DNA of 64,000 bases. It comes from Firmicutes bacterium ASF500. GTDB taxonomy: Bacteria > Bacillota > Clostridia > Oscillospirales > Oscillospiraceae. A program made the position numbers and the translations under genes. Below the pieces are notes generated by a model. The model saw only the letters and a program-made list of their open reading frames with translations, had not been told where the DNA came from and made no database searches. Positions 42,971 to 50,639 of this stretch are shown one piece after another; within the stretch, counting starts at the first letter, position 1; each line of letters opens with the position of its first letter. Location of the stretch: contig CP097573.1 in NCBI GenBank assembly GCA_000492175.2, positions 372,001-436,000 on the forward strand, written 5' to 3'.

Positions 42971-43699
42971 TTATTTTTGATTTCTTCTCCCGTGTTTAAT
43001 AATCCAATCCTGCGCTTTGCTTCTTCCTGTTTTCTCCCATTCTGAAATAATAAAATCAGCTTTCTCAGGAGCATATTTATATAAATCGTTTAAATTGTTG
43101 CCCACACTTTTTTGAATGAATTTTTCCTGGTCATCTTTTAACCTTGTAAGAATGGTTGTATATCTTTCAAATTCATCTAATGCAACAAATAGTTTTTGCG
43201 ACCATGGCAGCCGTATTCTGACTCCTTCGCTTGCAAGCCGCCTAACATGCACATTTTTGTCAGTTGTCCATTCTATTAACTCGTCCATTACCTCTTTGGG
43301 GTGCTCTTGTAACAATGGGCGGATAGCATACTCTCCGGTAAATCTTTTTGTCAATTCTTTCAAAAAAGCAAGTGATAAAATCCAATTTTCATTTCCGTAT
43401 CGTTCAACATATCTGCCAATAGGCCATAGCCACCATCCAAAATTGAACATTCCTTCAGATTGTTCTAATTCAGGCCCCAGCATATTGAAGAATGCTTGGA
43501 TATTCTTTGAATAATCGCCTCCCATACTTGTTTGCATAGCATCCACAATACAGTCAAACCTTGCAAACAACTCTTTGTCGTCCAACCTGCCAATTAGAGA
43601 ATGGCAGAAAGCGTTTTCGTTAAAATCAGGCATCACGAAAAGTATCTTTTGGGAAAGACTAAAAATATAATCATCATTATAATGGTCTTTATGTTTCAT
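42971..43699 (-). CDS. AlkD-like DNA alkylation repair protein
   Basis: A 242-aa HEAT-like helical protein. ENWILSLAFLKELTKRFTGEYAIRPLLQ, KNVHVRRLASEGVRIRLPW and FIQKSVGNNLNDLYKYAPEKADFIISEW match DNA alkylation repair enzymes that remove alkylated purines without base flipping. ATG at 43699 is 9 nt after AAAGGAG; an ATG at 43705 is only 3 nt away. AT-rich cargo of the element. Confidence 0.82.
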   Translation of the reverse strand: MKHKDHYNDDYIFSLSQKILFVMPDFNENAFCHSLIGRLDDKELFARFDCIVDAMQTSMGGDYSKNIQAFFNMLGPELEQSEGMFNFGWWLWPIGRYVERYGNENWILSLAFLKELTKRFTGEYAIRPLLQEHPKEVMDELIEWTTDKNVHVRRLASEGVRIRLPWSQKLFVALDEFERYTTILTRLKDDQEKFIQKSVGNNLNDLYKYAPEKADFIISEWEKTGRSKAQDWIIKHGRRNQK

Positions 43700-43861
43700 A
43701 TTCATTTACTCCTTTTGAATAAGTAGGTACATTATAGCATACAAACAGTCTGTATGTCAATCTGCCTTTCTATCATTCCACCAAATGAACTAAGTGTGCA
43801 CAAACGGCAAGCAATTCGGGTGTGGCCACACTCCGAAATTTTTGCTGGGCCGGGGGCCCGC

Positions 43862-43893
43862 AAAAATGCTTGTTGGGGAGCCTCCCCAAACCC
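43862..43893 (+). other. oriT-like site 2
   Basis: AAAAATGCTTGTTGGGGAG, CCTCCCCAA hairpin arm and ACCC, the same pattern as site 1 at 39277-39307 but on the plus strand and with a one-base longer stem. It lies in the 1-kb gap 43706-44729, which holds no gene but several palindromes. Confidence 0.55.
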
Positions 43894-43897
43894 GGCT

Positions 43898-43920
43898 CTT
43901 TGGGACAAAATGTCCCAAAG
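43898..43920. repeat. TTTGGGACA palindrome, copy 3
   Basis: CTTTGGGACAAAATGTCCC followed by AAAG; perfect dyad 4 bp after oriT-like site 2. Confidence 0.65.
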
Positions 43921-44349
43921 AGGTTGGCTGCGTCACCGCCGCTATCGCGCTGGTTCCTTATTCGTCTGTTAGCTTTTATGGAACAAATAGAGCGCAGGAC
44001 ATATAAACATACCACCCCCCTGCTGAACGCGCCCGGAACCCCTTGATACAAGTGGGTTTCAAATGCCTAAATGCTAACAGTCCAGCCGTGGAAAAAAGCG
44101 GTTTTACAGCGCGTTCAACCCTATCCCCCTGCCCTTTCCCAATTATGGGAAAGGGGGCGGCTCTGGAGGATATATCCCCCGCCGCGCCGGGAAAGGTGCA
44201 CAGCCGGGGCGGGCCGTCAAGGGCAAGCCGCCGCAAGCGGCGGTGCTACGCACCCTTGACTGCCCACTCCCGGATGTGCTCAATAGTAGGCGGCGACGGG
44301 GGATATACCACCAGAGCCCCTATGCAAAAATGCGCGGGGACAACGATAG

Positions 44350-44372
44350 CTTTGGGACATTTTGTCTCAAAG
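44350..44372. repeat. TTTGGGACA palindrome, copy 4
   Basis: CTTTGGGACATTTTGTCTC followed by AAAG; same spacing as the other copies. Confidence 0.6.
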
Positions 44373-44405
44373 TCACTACGCGATAATTTAGACTTTGCGG
44401 GTGGA

Positions 44406-44473
44406 ATGGCCGGGGTCTGCTGGGGGCCGCCTTGATAACCCCAAAAGGGCGGCCCCCAGCAGGCCCCGGCCAT
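44406..44473. repeat. 26-bp GC-rich inverted repeat
   Basis: Arms 44406-44431 and 44448-44473 begin ATGGCCGGGG and end CCCCGGCCAT. They match except for one position that can form G-T, with a 16-nt loop. No T-run follows, so it is not a typical terminator; a replication or transfer signal is possible. Confidence 0.65.
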
Positions 44474-44671
44474 ATCGTGCAAAAAAGCCGTCCTATTTTC
44501 AAGGACGACTTTCTGCGTAATGTGATAGTTTCAATCTGTTTTCTTGTATTTCCGTCAAAAATCTTGCGTTTTCGTGTTCCTAATAAGAGTTAAGCATATG
44601 CTTGCTACGAATGTTTTTCCTCACTTCCTACTATTCCGCAAAACGCTTTTTTGCCAACTTAGGGCAAAAGA

Positions 44672-44700
44672 AAAACGCCGCAATCTACGACGTTTCATAA
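44672..44700 (-). terminator. Terminator of the XRE gene
   Basis: AAACGTCG / CGGCGTTT arms with a minus-strand T-run (TTTTTCTTTT), 30 bp after the stop. Confidence 0.55.
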
Positions 44701-44729
44701 AATCCTATGTACGCAGAAACGAGGGAAAG

Positions 44730-45086
44730 CTATTCCCCCGCTTCGTTGTTGGCTTCCTCTATTCCTTTGGCGGTGGCAGACAGGATTTTCAAATCCTTTT
44801 CGCTCATGTCGTCAAGCATGGTGTCAAGCTGTCGGCGGCGCGTAGACTTCTTCTGCTCCCGTTCCGGGAAAAAGAACTGGTCTACTGATACGTCAAGCAG
44901 CGTGACAAGCTCATACAAAATCTGTAAACTTGGGTGCTGCCCGCTGTTCTCAATGGACGCGATATACCGGGGCGCAATGTTCAGCGTGTCCGCTAACTGG
45001 TTGCGCGATATTCCCTTTGCCTTTCTTGCTGCTTTAATGGCTTGTCCGAAAGCTTTAAAATCAAATTTTTCTTTGCTTTGCTTCAT
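44730..45086 (-). CDS. XRE-family regulator, 118 aa
   Basis: HTH AFGQAIKAARKAKGISRNQL followed by ADTLNIAPRYIASIENSGQHPS, then a C-terminal helix with EREQKKSTRRRQLDTMLDDM. Typical control protein of clostridial conjugative elements. ATG 45086 is preferred (GGTGA 7 nt upstream). Divergent from the HTH gene at 45245. Confidence 0.85.
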   Translation of the reverse strand: MKQSKEKFDFKAFGQAIKAARKAKGISRNQLADTLNIAPRYIASIENSGQHPSLQILYELVTLLDVSVDQFFFPEREQKKSTRRRQLDTMLDDMSEKDLKILSATAKGIEEANNEAGE

Positions 45087-45190
45087 AATCATTTCACCCA
45101 TCTACATTTTACTGTTCATTTTCCTTTCGAGATATGATTACACATAGCATATTATTGACAGAAATAGAGCATAAATTCACAGTCTGTTTA

Positions 45191-45219
45191 TTGATATTAT
45201 TCGTAAGTCCGTATATAAT
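45191..45219 (+). promoter_or_regulatory. SigA-type promoter of the small HTH gene
   Basis: TTGATA (45191-45196), 17-bp spacer, TATAAT (45214-45219). Confidence 0.85.
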
Positions 45220-45244
45220 ATATTATGAGAAAGGATGTGAAAAA

Positions 45245-45424
45245 ATGTTAGAGTATATTTCTGTTTCTGAAGCAGCAAAAAAGTGGGGCATTTCAGAAAG
45301 ACGAGTACAAAAGCTATGTGAAGATAGTCGCATACCGGGAGTTGCCAAATTCAGTTATATATGGTTAATACCCAAAGACGCAAAAAAACCGAATGATAGA
45401 CGACTTAAAGAAAATAACAAGTAA
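45245..45424 (+). CDS. Small HTH (excisionase/MerR-like) protein, 59 aa
   Basis: Reads MLEYISVSEAAKKWGISERR then VQKLCEDSRIPGVAKFSYIWLIP, a winged HTH of the DNA-binding/excisionase type. SD AAAGGATG. Could act as a recombination directionality factor or local regulator. Confidence 0.75.
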   Translation: MLEYISVSEAAKKWGISERRVQKLCEDSRIPGVAKFSYIWLIPKDAKKPNDRRLKENNK

Positions 45425-45540
45425 AATTGGAAAAAAGATGAGTTTATACCCCATAGCAAGCGGAAATTGCGGAATTGCCATATCAATTTGATAGAATGCA
45501 ATCGCAGAAAAATACATAATAAACACATGGAGGATGTCAA

Positions 45541-45966
45541 ATGACTACAGGAGAAAAAATACAAAAACTTCGTAAATCAAATAGTATGTCACAGGAGCAG
45601 TTGGCAGAAAAAATTGGAGTATCAAGACAGGCGATATCAAGATGGGAATTAGATGTATCAAAACCTGATACCGAAAATATTATGCAACTTGGAAAAATTT
45701 TAAATGTATCAACGGACTATCTTCTCAATGATAAGGTTGAACGCGAAACGGACATTCCTATTGTTCAAGAAACAAGTCGCAAATTGAAGAAACGGCACAC
45801 AATAGCTATCATGTTAATGTTTGCAGTATTTATTGCAGTGGTAGTTGTTACCATAATTACAAAAACACTTCATTTTGCTATGGCTATATTTACTATTGCG
45901 TTCTTTGTATTGATTGGCTATTTGCTTTATTTATCAATACGCTTTTTAAGAAGTTTTTTCCGTTAG
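45541..45966 (+). CDS. XRE regulator with two C-terminal membrane helices
   Basis: A 141-aa protein: HTH (KIQKLRKSNSMSQEQLAEKI, GVSRQAISRWELDVSKPDTE), a basic linker (SRKLKKRH) and two hydrophobic segments (TIAIMLMFAVFIAVVVVTII, FAMAIFTIAFFVLIGYLLYL). Membrane-tethered repressor. It is followed 11 bp later by a CPBP protease gene, so it may be the target or the regulator of that protease. SD TGGAGGA. Confidence 0.88.
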   Translation: MTTGEKIQKLRKSNSMSQEQLAEKIGVSRQAISRWELDVSKPDTENIMQLGKILNVSTDYLLNDKVERETDIPIVQETSRKLKKRHTIAIMLMFAVFIAVVVVTIITKTLHFAMAIFTIAFFVLIGYLLYLSIRFLRSFFR

Positions 45967-45977
45967 AAAGGGAAAAA

Positions 45978-46613
45978 ATGTTCATAGGTTTAAATGTAGG
46001 AACACAATATCTTGTTCAAAAGGTAATACATTTTGTTATGCAGCTATTTGTATTTTTAGCTATCCCGTTTATATGTTATCTTTTAACAAAAAAGAAAAAC
46101 CATGGAGGATTTCTAAAGTATATTGGACTAACTAAAGCATCGGAGAAATCATATAGTTCAGCTCTTGGAATTACTGGAATTGCTTATCTTTTTACAATCT
46201 GCTATTTTATTGTTCTAAAATTTAATGGTGGAATGGTAATAAGTCCATTACAGCAAACATACGAAATCAGTTCTCCTATTACCTTTGCTTTTACTTCTTT
46301 ACTGTTCGGATTAAATGCAGGTGTTTGTGAAGAAATTCTCTTTCGAGGGTTTATTGGAAAAAGGTTAATTCAAACTCTTGGATTTAAGTGGGGAAACCTA
46401 ATTCAAGCAATTATCTTTGTCTTTCCTCACTTTACTACATTTGGGATAACACCAACATTTGAAGTAATTGTTGGCGTAATAAATGCTGGTGTTATGGGAT
46501 GGACATTTGGATATATCATGCACAAAAAATCAAAGGGTAGTATTTTGCCGTCTATTGTAGTACACACATTGGTAGACATTATTGCTATCCCCATAAGTTT
46601 ATTTTTATTATAA
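45978..46613 (+). CDS. CPBP-family intramembrane glutamic endopeptidase
   Basis: A 211-aa multi-pass membrane protein. Motif 1 EEILFRGFIGKRL (catalytic Glu pair and Arg), motif 2 FVFPHFTTFG, and motif 3 in PSIVVHTLVDI. CPBP/Abi members process prenylated proteins or give bacteriocin self-immunity; here partnership with the membrane XRE protein suggests a regulated-proteolysis pair. Start at 45978 follows AGAAAGGGAAAA. Confidence 0.88.
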   Translation: MFIGLNVGTQYLVQKVIHFVMQLFVFLAIPFICYLLTKKKNHGGFLKYIGLTKASEKSYSSALGITGIAYLFTICYFIVLKFNGGMVISPLQQTYEISSPITFAFTSLLFGLNAGVCEEILFRGFIGKRLIQTLGFKWGNLIQAIIFVFPHFTTFGITPTFEVIVGVINAGVMGWTFGYIMHKKSKGSILPSIVVHTLVDIIAIPISLFLL

Positions 46614-46697
46614 TTGTCCTTTATGCAGCCTTCACAACGGTAATAAAAAAAACCGTTGTTTGGCGGCAAAGTTTTATGCGCCTAACAGAATATAAGC

Positions 46698-46745
46698 GAC
46701 CTAACGGCGGTTTTGAAATAACAATCAAAGCCGCTGTTTTCTTTT
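46698..46745 (+). terminator. Terminator in the gap after the CPBP gene
   Basis: ACGGCGGTTTTGA / TCAAAGCCGCTGT arms then TTTTCTTTTTC. A second short dyad CAACGGT / ACCGTTG is at 46633-46660. Confidence 0.65.
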
Positions 46746-46820
46746 TCAAAAATGAGAATATGGAGGGTGTGTTAAAGTTACACTTTTTCGAGGATATGGC
46801 GGTATCAAGGAGGTATCGCC

Positions 46821-46910
46821 ATGTTCTTTTTTGTGTACCACTCCCCACCTAATAATTTCTGTTCATTAAAAAAAGCCTATGCCAAACAACGGGGTATTCC
46901 GGCTATATAG
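46821..46910 (+). CDS. Possible 29-aa peptide
   Basis: ATG at 46821 with a near-perfect SD (AAGGAGG, 7 nt). Reads MFFFVYHSPPNNFCSLKKAY, then AKQRGIPAI. A similar short peptide is, from memory, found at this place in related conjugative transposons. It could be a leader peptide for the sigma gene at 47110. The remaining gap to 47110 has no gene. Confidence 0.45.
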   Translation: MFFFVYHSPPNNFCSLKKAYAKQRGIPAI

Positions 46911-47109
46911 ATGAACTCACTAATCATCTACATACCGTTGTTATTTCTTGTGTGTCTGTCTGCATTTTGCAGACGGGCGCATTTTCTTTTCCTCAAAAGT
47001 TTTTTCAAAAAATCTTCAAACCATTTGGCATAGTTTCGCCGAGTGGAACAGAGGGTTACGAAAGGGGAAGTCATCACCCGCTTTCGCGGTTGCGAAAGGA
47101 GGTGAAACC

Positions 47110-47553
47110 ATGAATGAGCCTATTCGTACCCAGTGGCAAACCCGTTGTGCTTTTAACGGTTACTGCAAGCGAGCTTTACAAAATGAAATGCTTGTAGCCA
47201 ATAGGGACATAAAGCGTCGGCAGCGGCGTGAAGTCACTTTCTCTGACTTGACACCACAGGAGGAACAGCAGCTTTGTACTTACGACCAGTATTTTGTAAA
47301 TGTCGAAGCTGAAAAATCTTTTGTTGTGGCGGGAAAGGAAATTACTGCAAAGCTGCTTGCCGAAGCCCTGCACTCCCTGCCGGACGAAAAGCGCGAAGCC
47401 GTCCTACTGTACTACTTCTTTGATATGAGTGATGTGGAAATTGCAAAGCTCCACAACATTCCGAGAAGTACCGTACAGTACAGGAGGACAAGCTCTTTTG
47501 AACTGTTAAAACGCTATTTGGAGGAGCGAGCCTATGACGAAACCAACTGGTAA
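47110..47553 (+). CDS. Sigma-70-like factor of conjugative-element type
   Basis: A 147-aa protein (Tn916 ORF7-like). The C-terminal region 4 HTH is LLYYFFDMSDVEIAKLHNIPR plus STVQYRRTSSFELLKRYLEE. SD AAAGGAGGTG. It overlaps the next gene by 20 nt, as in Tn916-family elements. Confidence 0.85.
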   Translation: MNEPIRTQWQTRCAFNGYCKRALQNEMLVANRDIKRRQRREVTFSDLTPQEEQQLCTYDQYFVNVEAEKSFVVAGKEITAKLLAEALHSLPDEKREAVLLYYFFDMSDVEIAKLHNIPRSTVQYRRTSSFELLKRYLEERAYDETNW

Positions 47554-47785
47554 CACCGAACAAGATGAACGCGGCTTACTGCCTTACCCGGTAATTGTAG
47601 CCGCAACAAAGGGTGACCCGGAAGCCATGAAGATTGTCGTGCAGCATTATGAAAGCTACATATCGTATCTGTCTATGCGGAAATTCTACGACGAGCGCGG
47701 CAATACCTATTATGGCATAGACGAGGACATACGCGACCGCTTGCGTTCACATCTTATGCGGGCTGTTCTGCAATTTAGAGTCTAA
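47534..47785 (+). CDS. Helix-turn-helix protein of conjugative-element type (ORF8-like)
   Basis: An 83-aa protein: LLPYPVIVAATKGDPEAMKI, VVQHYESYISYLSMRKFYDERG and IRDRLRSHLMRAVLQFRV, the HTH_16 family seen next to ORF7-type sigma factors. Followed by a terminator. Confidence 0.85.
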   Translation: MTKPTGNTEQDERGLLPYPVIVAATKGDPEAMKIVVQHYESYISYLSMRKFYDERGNTYYGIDEDIRDRLRSHLMRAVLQFRV

Positions 47786-47793
47786 GAGGATAT

Positions 47794-47838
47794 ACGGGCA
47801 GCGTCCCCCTTTCCGCTGCCCGTAATTCTCAATTTTTA
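47794..47838 (+). terminator. Terminator after the ORF8-like gene
   Basis: ACGGGCAGC / GCTGCCCGT, 12-nt loop, then AATTCTCAATTTTT. Confidence 0.8.
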
Positions 47839-47938
47839 GTACCTTGACAAAGAAAACGGCGCAAGATAACGGCGGCGCAGCATAGGGCAAATCGGATACG
47901 TTCCTTTTGCGCCGAGCCATACGGCGGGTGCGCCATGA

Positions 47939-48136
47939 CGCTATCCGGGTGAGGTTATCCCCACCCGGACAGCTGAGCGACCAACACCGCGCCGGAAAGC
48001 AAGTGTAGCGGCTTGCGGGCGACGACACGCATACCATGACGCAGTAGGGAAAGCAGACCCGCCGAAAGCAAAGGAAGCCGAGCCGAAAAAAGCAAAGGGC
48101 AAGGCGAAGAAAAAAAGCACTGATTTAGAGCTTTGA
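47939..48136 (+). pseudogene. C-terminal fragment of a conjugative-element gene
   Basis: One frame, open from a stop at 47936-47938, reads a Lys-rich tail (DPPKAKEAEPKKAKGKAKKK and STDLEL). The upstream part (SFCAEPYGGCAMTLSG) is in another frame. The tail looks like the charged end of an element-encoded DNA-processing protein, but the parent gene is not identifiable. Confidence 0.4.
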
Positions 48137-48376
48137 CGGGCGTATCTCTTTACTGCTTTTTATGGCGGCTTATATCTGCCCGTCGAGTTAGGGCGGCAAA
48201 TGGGCGGCAAAACAGATTTTTTTACCGCTGCCACAGGAACGGGCAAAGCCGCAGAAACATAGTGTTTATGCGGCTTTGCGGCGTTTCTGGTATTCATTTT
48301 TTGCGGTGTGGTGAGCAGATTATTCTACTATTTTTTATAGTGTACCAGCTCCAGTAAAATTTGTCAAGAAAAATTA

Positions 48377-48415
48377 GAACATGAGTTTGACTTTTCCCCC
48401 GCGCTGATGTATAAT
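48377..48415 (+). promoter_or_regulatory. SOS-type promoter of dinB
   Basis: TTGACT (48387-48392), 17-bp spacer, TATAAT (48410-48415). GAAC-ATGA-GTTT (48377-48388) matches the Gram-positive LexA box GAACnnnnGTTY and overlaps the -35, so LexA would block it. Confidence 0.7.
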
Positions 48416-48437
48416 GACCGCAAAGGGAGGTGCGGCC

Positions 48438-49619
48438 ATGGACCGGGTGATTTTTCACTGCGATTTGAACAGCTTTTACGCCTCGGTGGAACTGCTGTCC
48501 CACCCGGAGCTGCGGCACCGTCCGGTGGCGGTGTGCGGCGACCCCAACAGCCGCCACGGGATCATTCTTGCCAAAAACGAGCCCGCCAAGGCCTTCCAGG
48601 TCAAGACAGCGGAGACCATCTGGCAGGCCAAGAAAAAGTGCCCCGACCTGGTCCTCCTCCCCGCCCACCACGGGCTGTATCAGCAGTTTTCCCATAAAGT
48701 GAATCTACTTTACCAGGACTACACCGACCTGGTCGAGCCCTTCGGCATTGACGAGAGCTGGCTGGACCTCACCGGCACCCTCCATCTCTTTGGCGGCGAC
48801 CCCGTCAAGGTGGCCGACCGGCTCCGGGAGGAGGTGCGCGGCCGCTTTGGACTGACCATCTCGGTGGGGGTGTCCTTCAATAAGGTGTTCGCCAAGCTGG
48901 GCAGCGACTACAAAAAGCCGGACGCCACCACCGTCATCACCCGGGAAAATTTTCAGAAGCTGGTCTGGCCTCTGCCCGTCACCGATCTGCTCTACGTGGG
49001 CCGGGCGGCGTCCCGGACCTTTCAGCAGTTCGGCGTCCGGACCATCGGCGACCTGGCCGCGTTTGACCGGGAGCAGCTGTTTTCCCTCCTGGGAAAAAAT
49101 GGCGTCCAGCTCCACGACTACGCCAACGGACAGGACCGGACCCCCGTCTCCCCCGCTGGCTGGCGGGCCCCGCCCAAGTCGGTGGGCAACGGGTACACCT
49201 TCCCCCAGGACCTCCAGGGCCGGGAGGAGATACGGGAGGGGATCGTCCAGCTCTCCAGTCAGGTCGCCGCCCGCCTGCGCAAGTGCGGCATGAAGTGTCA
49301 AGGTGTTTCCCTTGCCATACGGGACCCCAATTTCCAGAACATCAGCCGTCAGACCCGGCTGGATACCCCCACCAGTCTGACCCGGGAGGTGACCCGGGCA
49401 GCTATGGACTTGGCTGACAGCTTTTGGAATATGTCCAGCCCGGTGCGGGCCATCACGGTGACGGCCATCTACCTGGTCCCCGCCAGCGAGGTGGGGGCGC
49501 AGATGGACCTCTTCTTCCCCGAACGGGAGCTAAAGCGCCAGCGCCTGGAGCGGCTGGAGGACAAGCTGGACGCCATCGAGGCCAAATACCGCCGCAAAAA
49601 TCCATCGAAAACGGTCTGA
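48438..49619 (+). CDS. dinB: Y-family DNA polymerase IV
   Basis: A 393-aa translesion polymerase. The palm motif FHCDLNSFYASVELLSHPEL and the second acidic motif EPFGIDESWLDLTGT give the catalytic Asp/Glu residues. ISVGVSFNKVFAKLGSDYKKP, the thumb helix-hairpin-helix and a little-finger domain follow. The C-terminal end carries a PIP-like QMDLFFPE motif for clamp binding. SD AAAGGGAGG. First chromosomal gene to the right of the island. Confidence 0.93.
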   Translation: MDRVIFHCDLNSFYASVELLSHPELRHRPVAVCGDPNSRHGIILAKNEPAKAFQVKTAETIWQAKKKCPDLVLLPAHHGLYQQFSHKVNLLYQDYTDLVEPFGIDESWLDLTGTLHLFGGDPVKVADRLREEVRGRFGLTISVGVSFNKVFAKLGSDYKKPDATTVITRENFQKLVWPLPVTDLLYVGRAASRTFQQFGVRTIGDLAAFDREQLFSLLGKNGVQLHDYANGQDRTPVSPAGWRAPPKSVGNGYTFPQDLQGREEIREGIVQLSSQVAARLRKCGMKCQGVSLAIRDPNFQNISRQTRLDTPTSLTREVTRAAMDLADSFWNMSSPVRAITVTAIYLVPASEVGAQMDLFFPERELKRQRLERLEDKLDAIEAKYRRKNPSKTV

Positions 49620-49708
49620 CGATAAAAAATTTAGCCCTGGCCTGTCCCGTATGAAAGGCCTCCCCCAGGAGATACTGGAAACAGTACGCCGGGCGGGAGG
49701 TTTCAGGT

Positions 49709-50479
49709 ATGCAGCACAAAGTAGAGATATGCGGGGTTAACACGTCCAAGCTGAAGGTGCTGAAAAGCAGCGAGACCCAGGCTCTCCTGCTTCGGGCCAA
49801 GGCGGGGGACGCTCAGGCCCGGGAGGAGCTGATCGCCGGGAATCTGCGGCTGGTGCTGTCGGTGATTCAGCGGTTCTCCAACCGGGGCGAGAACGCCGAC
49901 GACCTGTTTCAGGTGGGTTGTATCGGTCTCATCAAGGCCATCGACAACTTCAACACCGACCTGGACGTGAAGTTTTCCACCTACGGAGTCCCCATGATCG
50001 TAGGCGAGATCCGCCGCTATCTCCGGGACAACAGCACCATGCGGGTGTCCCGGGCCATGCGGGACACGGCTTACAAGGTCCTCCAGGCCAAGGAGGCCTA
50101 CATGGCTCAGCACCAGAAGGAGCCCAGCGTGGACGAGATCGCCAAAATTTTGGGCATCAAGCGGGAGGACGTGGTCTTTGCCCTGGACGCCATCCTGGAG
50201 CCGGTGTCCCTCTATGAGCCGGTGTACTCCGACAGCGGGGACACGGTGTGCGTCATGGACCAGGTGAAGGACAACAAGAACAACGACGAGATGTGGGTGG
50301 AGCGCATCGCCCTCAAGGAGGCGGTGGGCCACCTCACCGACCGGGAGCGGAAAATCCTCTCCATGCGCTTCTTTCAGGGCAAGACCCAGATGGAGGTGTC
50401 CGCCGAGATCGGCATCTCCCAGGCCCAGGTCTCCCGGCTGGAGAAAAACGCCCTGCGCCAGATACGCAAGGAGATGTAA
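49709..50479 (+). CDS. sigG: Sporulation sigma factor SigG
   Basis: Forespore late sigma factor, 256 aa. The N-terminal KVEICGVNTSKLKVLKSSET is the SigG-specific region bound by Gin; regions 2 (DDLFQVGCIGLIKAIDNFN, VKFSTYGVPMIVGEIRRYLR), 3 and 4 (EVSAEIGISQAQVSRLEK) are complete. SD GGGAGG. It is not next to spoIIGA-sigE here but to dinB. Confidence 0.95.
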   Translation: MQHKVEICGVNTSKLKVLKSSETQALLLRAKAGDAQAREELIAGNLRLVLSVIQRFSNRGENADDLFQVGCIGLIKAIDNFNTDLDVKFSTYGVPMIVGEIRRYLRDNSTMRVSRAMRDTAYKVLQAKEAYMAQHQKEPSVDEIAKILGIKREDVVFALDAILEPVSLYEPVYSDSGDTVCVMDQVKDNKNNDEMWVERIALKEAVGHLTDRERKILSMRFFQGKTQMEVSAEIGISQAQVSRLEKNALRQIRKEM

Positions 50480-50508
50480 AGCGGTACAGCCTGTCAGGCT
50501 CTCCCTCG

Positions 50509-50532
50509 TAGGGGCGGATATTATCCGCCCGC
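50509..50532. repeat. TAGGGGCGGATATTATCCGCC palindrome, copy 1
   Basis: Palindromic unit in the 461-bp gene-free stretch after sigG; mirrored by 50785-50809. Related units are at 59681-59753. Confidence 0.7.
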
Positions 50533-50587
50533 GAATACCGTAGGACCCCCGCACTTGGACGATGCCACGCCGGATGCTGCATTTACG

Positions 50588-50638
50588 GAATCCCCCAGTC
50601 ACGGCTTCGCCGTGCCAGCCCCCTTTAGCAAGGGGGGC
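50588..50638. repeat. CCCCCTTT/CGGCTTCGCCG double-hairpin repeat
   Basis: CACGGCTTCGCCGTG and CCCCCTTTAGCAAGGGGGG, a common Oscillospiraceae intergenic repeat; a diverged member is at 33961-34013. Confidence 0.65.
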
Positions 50639-50639
50639 C

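Larger units (their letters stand above)
36260..48300. mobile_element. Mosaic integrative/mobilizable element region (boundaries approximate)
   Basis: About 12 kb with lower GC and mobile-element genes: relaxase, MobC, large serine recombinase, two element-type sigma factors, small Cys-rich and HTH proteins, oriT-like sites at 39277-39307 and 43862-43893, TetR/AlkD and XRE/CPBP cargo. No VirB/VirD4 genes were found. Related sequences (CGTATCTCTTTAC then GGGCGGCAAAA) occur at about 36416-36460 and 48140-48222. They may mark the edges, but attachment cores were not determined. Confidence 0.75.

Noticed and set aside
46834..47110. Coding extension of the sigma gene upstream to 46948
   Set aside because: The 54 extra codons lack an SD and protein-like character; ATG 47110 has a near-perfect SD.
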